64,000 nucleotides of DNA from Hirsutella rhossiliensis (taxonomy: Eukaryota > Ascomycota > Sordariomycetes > Hypocreales > Ophiocordycipitaceae), in NCBI RefSeq assembly GCF_020360975.1, contig NW_025408667.1, positions 10,912,001-10,976,000 of the forward strand. The letters run 5' to 3'. The notes beneath the pieces were generated by a model, which saw nothing but the letters and a program-made list of their open reading frames with translations, ran no database searches and had not been told where the DNA came from. Positions within the stretch are counted from its first letter, which is position 1, and the number at the start of each line of letters is the position of its first letter. Of the stretch, positions 36,510 through 47,439 are shown one piece after another. The translations under genes and the position numbers were made by a program.

Positions 36510-36794
36510 ATGATGAAGGATCATCATGAATGTAAAGTCACTGAGCTATATAGAAGCCTTGGCGTTAATATAAATGAGAGATGTAAGAGTAACTTTAGCA
36601 CACATCAATATGCAGCTGTAGATGCATATATAGAGAATTTAGAACTTCCTTTGATAATGAGCAGAAGCTTTTGTGGAGCAGAATCTTTTCCAACGTTTTG
36701 TATCAAGCCTAACAATGCTTTGAAACTGTCTATAATAGCGATTATAGGTTCTTATTGCGATTGGAAGTGGCAGCATTGTGAGCCTGATCCATAA
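36510..36794 (+). CDS. hypothetical protein at the right end of the element
   Basis: Frame of 94 aa starting directly after the preceding stop. His/Cys-containing (DHHEC at the start, SFCGAESFPTFC in the middle). The stop at 36792-36794 is close to where composition returns to host-like, so the C-terminus may be cut or altered by the junction. No family recognised. Confidence 0.55.
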   Translation: MMKDHHECKVTELYRSLGVNINERCKSNFSTHQYAAVDAYIENLELPLIMSRSFCGAESFPTFCIKPNNALKLSIIAIIGSYCDWKWQHCEPDP

Positions 36795-36799
36795 GCATC

Positions 36800-37792
36800 A
36801 TGGCAGATTCTTGTTCACATGTACCAGACTCGCTTGATATAATCCTGCTCATAACAGAAGTATTGCAGTAGTGGATGATACGTCTTAGCTGTACACGCTG
36901 GCCCGAAATTGATCGAGCTCAATCTGTCCCAAAGAATTCTGACATTCTCAAATCTGAGACTGACAGCTGTGGGGCCTTCTATTACACACGCGTGCTGATT
37001 TGCGAGTTGTCGCGAAATAGAGAGCAAAAGTGGGCATAAAAGTGGATAGAGGGACTTTCGAAGGTTGAGTATCATCCGATCAGTGGGTATGTGAAAATGC
37101 ATGTGTTGATTGCTCCGCTGCGCTGTTGCCTTTTTTCCGTCCAAACAGCCCCTTTTGTATCCCCTCAAGCTTCTCCCAAGTCGATATCCCGTTTTCAGGT
37201 ATAATATACATTCTATCAGGAAGAGAGCACTTCGTGCCAATTACTGAAGGCCACGTAAGTCATCTACGTCAGAACATTCAGCTCGATCTCCCTGATCAAC
37301 AGCTTTCCAAGCTATTAGGTCGATAGTTCAGTCTCTTGAGGTCCCCGAGCCAGTAAAAGAGATACCGGACTCCTTGGAAGATCCCGTTCGAATAGGAGAT
37401 GCTCCGAAGTCCGAAACCCGCGGTGGACCACAAACCTCCCTCCTTACCTGGTTTCGAGCTGTATTACCTGGAGAAACCTAGAGGCCTCACTTCGTTCGGA
37501 CCTTCTTCTCGACAAGTTTCTTATACCTAGCGTATCCAGCGAGAGGCTATTCAGGCCCTTAGCAGCATTCCTGTAGTGGCCATATTTGCTCGAGAATTTC
37601 AATCCGCGAAAATGCGTATATATCAGACAAGGTACGAAACATATCTAATGTGGCATCTGAATCATATCAAACCCACCCACCTCATGCCTCAAGCGGCACG
37701 AGCACGAGTGTATTTGTATGAGCTCATGTAAGCGTCATTAATAGCTTGCAGTAAGGACGAATAGTTATGATATATGTATTATCAAGCTATAA
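36800..37792. other. host flank, no convincing gene
   Basis: Composition returns toward balanced. Only broken short frames are seen. One plus-strand stretch near 37126-37326 looks weakly protein-like but is interrupted by stops. Confidence 0.45.
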
Positions 37793-38064
37793 ATCTCGCG
37801 AAGAGAGCAGGGCAAGGGGCATGATGGTTTTTAGGGTGCATGTGTTCTTATTCCTCCTCTTTCCTTTCTACTGTACCATTCTCCCATTTATGCGCCTCGC
37901 ACTCTCTTCTTGAGTCTTCCATCTCCTTCCTTGCTGACTTACTAATGCATAGGCACCCTCTCTCGTCAGCTTGCCACGTCATCCCACTTTCATCCTGTCT
38001 CGTCCCTACACCTTCAGCTAGCTATCAGGCTTCAGGACCAAGTCTTAGACCCTTCTTCTCGACA
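37793..38064 (-). repeat. Copia element 3' LTR
   Basis: Nearly identical to 43008-43282; the main difference is three bases missing near 37970. On the minus strand it starts TGTCGAGAAG. The element runs on the minus strand, so this is the downstream LTR. Confidence 0.85.
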
Positions 38065-38142
38065 CACCCCTTAGCTGTTGCCTATCCCTAGCAGAGGAAC
38101 AGATACAACCAGACTTGCAAGGGCAACCTCAGTTGAGCCGGG

Positions 38143-41100
38143 CTAGTGTTCGTGTAGGTCGTGAGACGGCCTCATTCGGTGTTCCCTACAGTCCTTGATC
38201 TTGTCCTTCAGCTCCTCCAGCCTAGCCTCCAGTCTCAACCTTTCACCAATCTCTTCAAGCCCAATCAGCCGAAGGAATTCCGCTAGCTTCTGCTTTGGGA
38301 GAGCTTTCGTCAACCCATCGGCTCGCATTTCAGCTGTTGGAACCCAACGAGGGCGTATTCTGCTTCCTTGCACTTCCTGACGTAGCCAGTGTTGGTGTAT
38401 ATCAACATGCCGTAGCCTGGTTGACAACTTCGGACTTCCTTCTTGTAGGAGCCTTATAGTCTGCGTGTTATCGCACTCGACTACCAACGGCGACGGGATT
38501 TGTAGTTGCAAAGAACGGAGCAGTCTGCTGAGGAAGATGGCTTCCTTTGATGCTTCTGAAAGAGCAAGCAGCTCTGCCTCTGTGCTTGATGTAGCCACAG
38601 TAGCTTGCTTTGATGCTCTCCATGCGACAGATCCTCCAAACAGGGTCATGACATATCCCTGGGAGCTCTTCCTGTCGACTGAATTGTCTGCAAAAGATGA
38701 ATCACTTGAACAGAGGAAAATCTCTGCTGCAGCCGGCTTTCTGGTGCCCCTTTTTGTGCTTCCGGTACTTCCGAGGCGTAGACCATATGATCGTGTGGCA
38801 TAGAGGTATAGGATCACTCTGTCTGCTGCCTTCTGATGTGTCGGGCCTGGATTCTGATTGAAGCGGGCTAGTCGGGAGACTGCAAAAGCGATATCTGGTC
38901 TTGTTGAAATTGCTGAGAATAAGAGAGATCCGACTTTCTGAAGGTAGCTATGCTTGTCTTGGTCTCTTGCTTGGATCGGTTCTGAGAGGAGCTCTTCGTT
39001 GGTGGCCATCGGGGTGCTAGGAAGCTTTATGCCTAGTTTGTCCGGAACATACTTATGAGCGATCTTGTCGATATAGGCATCTTGCGTCAGCCAAATCGTC
39101 CGACTAGGTCGGTGCCTAAGGATACGGATCCCTAAGAACCACTTTGGTTCCCTAGTATGCTCATCTTGTATCGTTGCTGCAGGCCGGATATAGCTTCCGT
39201 GGTGATTTGCTGGTCCAGTTTTCGATAGGCCCAGATGATGTCGTCGACATAGAAGAAGACGATGACGGCTCCTTTCATCATGACGCATGGTTCCTGAGGG
39301 ACTGTCTTGAAGCCTAGCTTCTCGAGGGATGCCGTGAGATGCTGTTGCCAAAGAAGGGGGGAACGGCGAAGTCCATAGAGGGCTTTTCGTAGCCGTAGAA
39401 CTTTACCCCTCCTCTCAAAGCCAGACGGCATCTTCATAAAGACGACTTCTTCTTCCTCAAGAGGGCAATTTACAAATGCGTTGATCGCGTCCATCTGATC
39501 AAGCTCAAGGTCGTATTCAGCTGCTAGAGCCATCAGGGTCCGGAATGACATCCCTGCTAACGTTGTGGCTCTAGTCGGAAGGTCTCCTTTTTCTTGCTGG
39601 TTCCCACAGACCACAAGGCGGGCTTTGCACTTCCGAAGGATCCCGTGTTTGTCGGTCTTGTACACAAAGACCCATTGACATCCAAGAACCTGTTGTCCTC
39701 CGGCTTTCTTCCGAGGAACTTCCTCAAAGGACCCCATCTCTTCGTGTGAGGCTAGGTGGTCTCTTTGGGCTTGCATGAATTCCTCTTTGAATGGGTGCCT
39801 TTGGAGCTGCTTCTGGTTCATTGGTGGATCCGGGAGATCTCTCTTGTGCATCTTCTTCGGGGTCGGTCTGAATTGCCTGCCTGCTGTGAAAGCTCCATGG
39901 CATCCGTCTTCAACAGGGGTAGGAATAAAATCAGCGAATCGGTCAAACAACTGGTCTTCCTGGTCTATCCCTGTCTGCTCCGATGCTTCTCGTGCTTTTT
40001 GAAGGAGGGTCGTAAACACAGCGGGGATATCTGGCGAGAAGGTCTCATTATCCACCCCCTCAGGGGTAGCAACAGGAAGCTGAACTGAAAATGCTGAAAG
40101 AGTGTCTTCTTCTTCTTCTGAAGCTGGAGGTGTAAGGAGTGAAGCCTCTTCAAGTTCAAGGGCTTTCTCATAGTCTCCTTTTTCTTGTTCCTGGTCACGG
40201 TCTTCGTCTTCAAAGTCGTCATAGAACTCCTCGATATCTGATTCGGTATCGGTTTCTTCATCGAGGGCTACTTCTTTTGCTTGTTGATCTTCGGCAATTT
40301 CGATCTCCTGGACAAGCTCGCCAATGCTATCTGAGAGCTGCTGTTGAGGGAGCTTTCCATCAAAGTAGGAGTATTCATCAAAAATCACATCCCTTGTTGA
40401 GATTACCTTCCGTAAAGAGGGAATCCAGATCCGGAAGATATTCGTTGAGTTGTATCCAACAAGGTATCCAATGTGTGCTCTTGGATCAAGCTTCTGAAGC
40501 CGCTTTCTTTTCAACTGTGCGTTTGAAGTCATTGCGTAGGCCTTACAACCGTAGGCTCGAAGATGGGCAAGCTGTGCCGTCTTGCCGGTAAAGAGCTCAA
40601 TGGGAGATTTCCATGACTGGCTTGCACCCCTCAGGTCAGATGGCACTTTGGGCTTTCTTGGCGTTCGGTTCCGTAGGTAACATGCTGCTTCCACAATTTC
40701 CTTCCACAGGTCGTGGGGAAGCTTTGAGGCAATTCTCATGACTCTAGCCCTTTCTGTTGTTACTCCTCCGGATCGTTCGGCACCGCCGTTCTGAGCCTGG
40801 GTGTTTGGTGCAGAAGGTGCAGCTGAAATTCCTTTCTTTCGAAGCCAGGATCGAATCTTCTTCGTAAAGAGCTCTCCGTCTGACCGGATTATCTTGACAG
40901 CAAAGCCGAAGTGCTCCTTCATCCAGCTGACGAAGTCTCGAAGGGCGGCCCAGTTGTGTTTCTCTCTGTACGTCCGCATAAAATAGGGAAAACCATGCCT
41001 GAAAAGGCGTCCGTGATAAACATCACTCGGACGAAGTCGTTATGACTGCGGAAAGGTCGGTCCAATCGATCCAAACCTCATGGCAGGGCTTGTCTTCTCT

Positions 41101-42790
41101 AACGGGAGTTCTTCGTGACACCTGCTTTCGAGCTTTTCCTCGGGCGCAGTGCTCGCATTCAGCAGTCTTCGGGCCCTTTATTTTGACTCCTTGTTGGAGA
41201 CCTAGCTTATGAAGAACTAGTGGGCCTGGATGACCAAGGCGTGCGTGCCAAAGATTGCCGTCTCCTTGGGCTGCTGGACGAGGGTCTCTTGTGCTAGCCC
41301 GCGTTGCAGCTTTGAAGATTGCTTCTTCGTTGAAGTCCCCTTGCCAAATCGGGTTGAATTCGACAACAAACTGATGATGCTTTCGGAGAAGGATACCAAT
41401 GGTCTTATTTCGCTGGACTAGTCGGGTTGGCTTAGAAAGAGTATCCCAATGGATTCCTTCCTCTAGCAGCTTGTTGAATGAGATCAGGCTCGTTGAGAAT
41501 CTCGGGCAGTAGGCAACATTTTTCAGTTTAAGCTTTCGGTAGGATCCATCAGGCATAGTCATCTTGTAGTTGACTTTCCCGTATCCTTCGATTCGAACCT
41601 CTGATTCGCCTGTGACAACATAGTCTTTCTTGGCCTTCTTGAAGGAACGGAATCGGCTGAGATCGTTGCAGATGTGAAGGGAAGCTCCCGAGTCAAGAAG
41701 GGAAGACCGGCGTAGAGGGTAGTCCGAAGAGGCAGCCGTTGTTCCTGACGAAAAGACGAAGGCTGGGTTCGCTGTACCAACTATTCTTCCTCGTAGCTGT
41801 AGTTGCTAGTTCCGACCGGCCTTGATTTCTTCAATCTTCTTCTGAAGGTCAGGGCTTTCGCCAATGACTCTTTTGATCTTGTCGGCGATCCGTTTTGGAG
41901 CCTTTCTTGAATAGCTTGGTCGGCGGTCCTCAAAAACAAGCCAGCAGCCCTTAAGTTCATGGCCGGTCCTCTTGCAAGCTGGACAGCGGTCTTGATCTTC
42001 ATTTTCTTCTTCGTCTGATGCGGGAGATGCTTTTCTCTTCTTCCGTGTTCCGTCTGTTTGAAAGGCGCCTCCTCTTTTTTAGAGGTCGAAGGTGCTGACT
42101 TGGGCGTTGTTCTTCGACCAACTCTCGGATCTGCCGGGCAACTGACTGGAAGGTCCATCGTTCTTGTGGCTGATTTCGATCGTGAGGTGTTTGACGACGA
42201 ATGGAAACATCTGATCGCGGGCGTAGCTCTTTGTAGACTCTGTGCTGAGCTGCAGCGGCGTCTTCATCCAGGACTTTGCTGGCGTTCTTGAACGAAGTAG
42301 CAGTACCGTCACTAAGAGGTCTTATTAGCAGAGCAATGTCTCTCAGCCATTGTCCGGTCAGTGCTTCAACAAGGAAGTATTGGTCAGCTTGTTCAATAAT
42401 TTCTTCCCACTTGGCCAACCAGGAAGAAACGGTCTGCTTCGAAAAGGACCTCAGGTGGGCAGTATATTGGCTTCTGATTCGGTCAGCCATAAACCCTCTC
42501 GACGGTGCGGTTGAGTCCTCGAGCTTCTTGATCCATTCGTAGAGACTTTCATCCTCACGCAGAGAGGTTAGCTTTGCTGGGCTAATCGACTCGGTAATGA
42601 CAGTCCGAGCAGCTGTAATCAGCTTGGTTTCATAGAGATACTCCTTGCGAAGACTCTCATATTGGCTAAACATGGCTGCATATGCTCTCTGCTGCGCTGG
42701 GGTTTGTTCAGCAAATTCATTAGCATCAGCAGCAAAATCCGTATAAGGAGGACGAATGGGGGGGTTCCAGCGGGCTGTTGTCTTCATCAA
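38143..42790 (-). pseudogene. Copia gag-pol, several frames
   Basis: Read on the minus strand from 42790. A gag part (EEIIEQADQYFLVEALTG) is followed by a CCHC-type knuckle near 41990 (CPACKRTGHELKGC). Then come the protease (DSGASLHIC near 41690), GAG-pre-integrase (NLWHARLGHPG) and integrase core (IIRSDGELF; NTQAQNGGAERS). The reverse transcriptase has CKARLVVCGNQQ and FFYVDDIIWA, and the RNase H end has CSSDSSFADN and SSTEAELLALSEA. Frame changes near 42100, 41780, 41560, 41000 and 39150 interrupt it, so it is not autonomous as read. Some breaks may be sequencing errors, since the LTRs are so similar. Confidence 0.85.
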
Positions 42791-42996
42791 ATAACAGCTT
42801 GTGAATCGTCTTGTCAGTATGAGCTTTTAGTTCTTTGATCCACTTATCCCAATCTTGGGGTTCCCGTAGGATCGTTCGTTGGGTGGAAGTCCCGGTCTTT
42901 GTCATCTTTGCTGACGGAGGGGTGAGGATAGGTGTAATGATCAGGTGATCGGTGCTTCTGGCAGCAGCCGGAAGTTACAGAAACGTCTGTTTCTCC

Positions 42997-43007
42997 CGGG
43001 CTCATAA
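42997..43007 (-). other. Copia primer-binding site
   Basis: Minus-strand TTATGAGCCCG immediately inside the upstream LTR, matching the initiator tRNA-Met anticodon arm (GGGCTCATAA). Confidence 0.65.
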
Positions 43008-43282
43008 CTCTCGCGAAGAGAGCAGGGCAAGGGGCATGATGGTTTTTAGGGTGCATGTGTTCTTATTCCTCCTCTTTCCTTTCTACTGTACCATTCTCCC
43101 ATTTATGCGCCTCGCACTCTCTTCTTGAGTCTTCCATCTCCTTCCTTGCTGACTTACTAATGCATAGGCACCCTCTCTCCGCGTCAGCTTGCCACGTCAT
43201 CCCACTTTCATCCTGTCTCGTCCCTACACCTTCAGCTAGCTATCAGGCTTCAGGACCAAGTCTTAGACCCTTCTTCTCGACA
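43008..43282 (-). repeat. Copia element 5' LTR
   Basis: Upstream LTR of the minus-strand element, starting TGTCGAGAAG at 43282 and ending next to the primer-binding site. Confidence 0.85.
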
Positions 43283-44393
43283 GCAGTGACACGACGAGTA
43301 GCTCATCGTATCGTTTACTGCCGTGCTGCAATGGACTGCCCTGTCCGAGACGGACTGCCGCCGAGGGCCCTTATCTGATTTATATTTCCGCGCTCCGTAG
43401 TCGTCGATGCCGGTCTTTTCGTCTCGGTAGGAGCTGCCGCTGGAGTTTGACGCCAAAGACCCCGATGTGAGTAGTGGCTCTCCGGCACCGTTGTCTTTGC
43501 ACACGAAATCGCGCAAGTTCCCTTCGCTGTCGACTTCTATGCCAACGCTGTCGTTGCTTTGCCAGTCGCTGTCTGGATTTGTTCAGTGGTGGTGAACGGC
43601 ACGGTGCCGCAGAATTATGTTTACCTGACGCTTCTTCTTCTCGCACTTCGAGACCAAGCATGTCGAAAAAGGTGAGGTTGGACTTGCCCATAGTTCACGC
43701 TTTATGGATGTGATTTCGCCGACCGATATATGGCTGGTCGCCTCGGAGTTCTCAGGGTACGGGCCGAACTGTCAGATATGCATGCTTCTAGATATACCTG
43801 CAATCCGTTTAGTGTACAAGCCCTTATGTTGACACTGCGCGTAGTCGCCCGCAGCCGGTTCCCCTGCGTGTGCACGCCTTCAGCCGTCGAACACCTTGCC
43901 CTAAAATGGCCGCTGCCTGGCGTTCGGTTCTGGAATGGTGCTCTACAGTAGGGTGCAAATGACCGATAGGGACTGCCCTAGTGCACTATGGCCGCAAGGT
44001 GTTGCGCGAGCAACATGCAGGGGCCTCCGGCCAAATGCCGACCTGCAGCAACTTCGAGAATACGGGCGCGATCTCCTCTCAACCAACGCGCAATAGGACT
44101 TCCGTACGTGTCGTAGGCGTGCCGTACACCGTAGTGCCCGTAAAGAAATTGTACCTGTCGCACCAGTCACCAAAAGTGGAGGCCACCTCCGCTAGAGGCG
44201 ACCGGTACAGTAGTATCATGGTACATGTAGCCACCGACAATAGTACCTGGCGGCAAAATGACGCGTATAGCTGAACAGCTGGCAGTCGCATCGACAGAGA
44301 TGACGACGGAATTAGCAAAACAAAGTTGTAGGAGTACCGGCTCATTGTACCATTTATAGGGCCTAATGCCGATGACCAGCGGCAAAGGTCTCA
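43283..44393. other. host DNA without recognised gene
   Basis: Many short frames on both strands, none with a known motif. Probably degenerate intergenic DNA. Confidence 0.4.
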
Positions 44394-44880
44394 ATGAGTT
44401 CGAAAAAGACATGGTGGAAATTTTCAACTACATACATGCTCAGTGACGAACAGCTTGAGGAGGCAAAAAAAACAAGCACAGCGAGAACTAGGGCCAGGGC
44501 TGGTGGTTATCCAGGGCACAAGCGAGGCATCTTGGGCTTGGTCGGTGCCGTGAAGCCATGCGATTTGAAAAATGCGACTGGACACCTCACTGACAATACA
44601 ACGGTTCCTATAGCCAATTCTATCGATCCCGCTGAACCGCGTCAGAGACATGATTTGGTAACGGCGAACGTGAGTCGCCCCGAAGACGATATGCCTTGAA
44701 TACGAGACACCACATGGGCGGATTTGATGCAAGCTTCTGATCTGTTCACAAACGACAACAGGGCAGGGAGGCAGTCCGTCACCTACAATTTACGCAGTAC
44801 ATAGAAGGATTCCAGTTATCTGGCCGAAAAGAAATCTGTGCTAGCAGTCCTTCCATCTTTTCTTTTGTTATTCGAGGCGT
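44394..44880 (+). pseudogene. decayed second copy of the MADS-associated tail
   Basis: The order GG...HKRGILGLVGA, DLKNATGH, P(I)...S-I-D-P-A-E-P, I-R-D-T-T-W-A-D-L, D-L-F-T-N-D-N, A-G-R-Q-S, L-R-S-T, D-S-S and EKKS follows the same blocks in the 4188-4682 frame. At least two in-frame stops (after DDMP and LRST) show it is dead. No MADS-like part is seen upstream of it. The two copies now lie on opposite sides of the AT-rich element and the Copia insertion. Confidence 0.5.
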
Positions 44881-45536
44881 TATCCAAGGTAAAGTAGCTC
44901 AGCTTGCCCCCAACTTCCAATTCCCGGACAATGTGCAATTTTCTCACCTGTGTGCCGGCCTAGTAGCTTCGGAAGGCCGAGAACACACTTCCGGGGTCTA
45001 TTATCCAGACTCCTGAATATACAGATGACGCCATAGAGAAAATGCCTGTTACCAGACCGCCATCCGTCAAACTGGATATGGATCTGGCCTGGGCTCTTCC
45101 GAAGTGTCTCTCGTACAGCCCATTTATTCTCGTTGAACTCTCTCACGGCAATCGCGCGCACCGTTACATCGGATATGTGAGCTTCCGTAATGGAAACCGA
45201 AGGGTTGAGATATTCGAAGATCGCTCGCAGGTCAGGATCTTTCGCGGTGGTGAACGATCGATTCGTGCTAACAATCCAGTTGACGATCATCTGTTGAAAC
45301 GCGGTCTTATCAAACAGCTTGATCAGTACATTCTTTATTTCCTGATCGCGAGGAACCTCTGGATTCAATCGCAGTAATGTAGCAATTGAGCAGGCGGGTG
45401 CTGCAGCTGTAGATTTCACGGCTAGCCTTTTACCTGACGGGTCGACAATACCGCTGTGGTCCCTGAACAAGTGGCTCTCAGCATTCTGCAGGCCCTTATG
45501 GTTGTAAAGCTTCGGCCTCGGATCCTTACGTTTCAC
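44880..45536 (-). pseudogene. hAT-type transposase, N-terminal fragment
   Basis: Frame of 218 aa with a fragment of a C2H2/BED-like start (YNHKGLQNAESHLFRDH). It continues with FQQMIVNWIVSTNRSFT, IRAIFEYLNP-like (LRAIFEYLNPSV), and IQFDGWRSGNRHFLYGVIC. These are familiar blocks of fungal hAT transposases, including the first catalytic Asp region (FDGWRS). The catalytic core and dimerisation domain do not follow in frame. It is a relic. Confidence 0.7.
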
Positions 45537-46500
45537 ACACAGACAACAGACTTAGCGGCGTTCCTTCATTGCCACATTCTGAATGTCGTATCCCGCCCGG
45601 AGGGACTAAGCTGCATGCCCTCTGCGCTAAGTTGCCTACGGTATGCCTCCATGAGGCGGGACAAACTCGTACGTCAGAATGACCTTGCTTCTCAGGAAAT
45701 ATCCGACTTAGAATGCACAATGCATCCCCGCCCCACTCCCCCCCACCCCCCAAATCCGAAGCTTCGAGATTCTAGACCTCAGCATGGCTTTGGTTCCCCA
45801 TGCAGAAAATATCGAAACCTGAGTCGGGGCTTCAATTAGACTAATGCAAAGCTCGCTGTGACCAGTTCTCTGCATCTGCTAGAATGCATTCCTCTTCGCT
45901 AGTCCAGTTAGCGACTGCGTTGTGCATGGGGAGTTCTACATGGCAGTCGGACCTACTCCGGCCTTCGCTATTGGGGAGCCACAACCATGACAGCTCTGAG
46001 CACCTGTATCGCAAGCTGGGTCGCTGCGCAATCCAGTTGGTGTGGGTTTGCCGCTCTGTGTTACATGGGCTGTGGTGGAGACTCTTTGCCGCACGTAAGG
46101 CAGCTACTAACGCCAGACCCACCCGCTATTATGTGCGTGCTCCTAGAGGGGATTCGCTCCACGAGGAATATTGAAGGGGCGGGCACCAATGGCTTCACTC
46201 GTCGTGCAGCCACCATCACAGTGTTCTGGGCTCTCCAAGACTCTTCACATATTGTTACCGAGTTGATCAGGAGAGCTTAGTCTCACCTAATCTTTTTGCC
46301 AATTTTAGGCGTCTCCAGATAGATCATCATGACGTAACAAAATGTGTACTGTCCTTGTAACCACGAAGGGTGCCTCACATCTTCCGACAACCGCTCTACC
46401 AAATATAGGTCGAACTCGCGCCTTGTCTCCGTGGGCAATAGAACATTGCTATTCCTCCACATAACATCAGAAATTTAAGCCACTATTATCGCGAAGAAAT
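45537..46500. other. host DNA without recognised gene
   Basis: No motif-bearing frame. It forms the upstream region of the Hsp20 gene. I see no certain heat-shock element. Confidence 0.4.
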
Positions 46501-47025
46501 ATGGAACATCTGCCACAATGCATCACCTCAAACCCTACCTTCGCCCCCGTTATGCACCTGCTCGATGATCTCGACAAGTATTCCCGCCAGCTAGGCAGCG
46601 ACCACCACCGCCGCAGTGGCCACCGTATCTTGTCGCCAAACTTTGACTTGCGCGAATTAGACGATGCCTTTGAGCTTCACGGAGAGTTTGCCGGTGTGCA
46701 GAGGAAAGAACTGACAATCGAGTTCACCGAGCCGCAGACGCTGGTCGTCCGCGGCTCCATCAAGCGATCGTATAATACCACTGATAGCTCCGCTGCCAAG
46801 AAATCCTATCACGACCAAGAGCCAACTCCGGCGGCTGCTGAGCCCGATAAGGCCAAGTACTGGATCTCAGAGCGTGGCATCGGCGAGTTTTCGCGCACCT
46901 TCAGCTTCCCGGAGCGTGTCCTGCAAGAAGGCGTCACCGCCCAGCTCGAGGCCGGCATCCTCAGTATCCATGTGCCCAAGGCGAACAAGCATGAAAAGCA
47001 TTCGCGCCGGATTGAAATCGCATAA
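46501..47025 (+). CDS. Hsp20 small heat shock protein
   Basis: Intact 174-aa frame. The alpha-crystallin domain runs from about residue 42 (NFDLRELDDAFELHGEFAGV) to the end, with LTIEFTEPQTLVVRGS. An inserted Ser/Thr/Glu loop with a KYWISERGIGEFSRTFSFP edge follows, then the terminal GILSIHVPKA with the I-x-V motif and RRIEIA. It is an ATP-independent holdase that binds unfolding proteins, in the cytosol. GC-rich codon use matches the host. It is the only convincing intact cellular gene in the flanks. Confidence 0.93.
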   Translation: MEHLPQCITSNPTFAPVMHLLDDLDKYSRQLGSDHHRRSGHRILSPNFDLRELDDAFELHGEFAGVQRKELTIEFTEPQTLVVRGSIKRSYNTTDSSAAKKSYHDQEPTPAAAEPDKAKYWISERGIGEFSRTFSFPERVLQEGVTAQLEAGILSIHVPKANKHEKHSRRIEIA

Positions 47026-47439
47026 GCGGGGGTTAAGCTCGAAAGGGAGCCTCGGAATTACCAGATTGCTTGATTTGCGTCACATTGTCCATCAACGCAA
47101 CCTACTATCATACACAATGGAAGCAGAAGGAGTGCCTGCTGCTCTTATAGTTGCGTGCATGTAAAAGAGAGGCTTATCCAAGGGGTTGCTTGAGAGAGTC
47201 AGTCAGGGGCTCTATCTCCACTTTACGATGCTGAGTTGTTACAGCAGTTGAATTGCAGATTGTGGCTTTATGCGAATCCTATGGCCCTGCTGTGTGGCCA
47301 TGAGCTGTATAGGAAACGTCGTGCGCAATTTATTACCTACGCTCTTTGCTGCGGGCCGGCTCTGATGTTCTACTTAGCAATTCCGTACTCCATCTAGCCT
47401 TATTCATCCCTTGGGAAGACTTCCTCTCCAAGAGTCACG
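47026..47439. other. intergenic host DNA
   Basis: No gene seen between the Hsp20 gene and the broken helicase. Confidence 0.4.

Larger units (their letters stand above)
6300..36800. mobile_element. integrated AT-rich virus-like/plasmid-like element with own RNA and DNA polymerases
   Basis: Base composition, gene density and gene content all change at both limits, which are given to within about 100 bases. Inside are about 31 intact, closely packed, intron-less genes on both strands. They include a family B DNA polymerase, SF3 and Pif1 helicases, RNase HI, Rpb1- and Rpb2-like subunits, and a capping enzyme with guanylyltransferase and methyltransferase motifs. No protein has the size or look of a major capsid protein or packaging ATPase. 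Gene starts share an inverted repeat and gene ends share an AT palindrome, so the whole is one regulatory unit. The leftmost gene is cut by the host junction. I saw no obvious terminal inverted repeat or target duplication by eye. A capsid-less relative of nucleocytoplasmic large DNA viruses, or a new kind of cytoplasmic plasmid, fits best. Confidence 0.85.
37793..43282 (-). mobile_element. Ty1/Copia LTR retrotransposon
   Basis: Two near-identical LTRs of about 272-275 bases frame gag-pol on the minus strand. Next to the upstream LTR is TTATGAGCCC, complementary to the anticodon arm of initiator tRNA-Met, the half-tRNA primer type used by Copia elements. The near identity means recent insertion. 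I could not find a matching target duplication (CTATAA on the left, GCAGT on the right), so one flank may be rearranged. Confidence 0.85.

Noticed and set aside
6300..36800. A classic yeast-type cytoplasmic linear plasmid
   Set aside because: Rpb1- and Rpb2-like parts are separate full genes, the polymerase lacks a terminal-protein part, and SF3 helicase and RNase HI are not part of that gene set as I know it.
6300..36800. A Maverick/Polinton or Starship
   Set aside because: No capsid, protease, packaging ATPase or retroviral-type integrase for the former, and no DUF3435-type captain recombinase or cargo layout for the latter.
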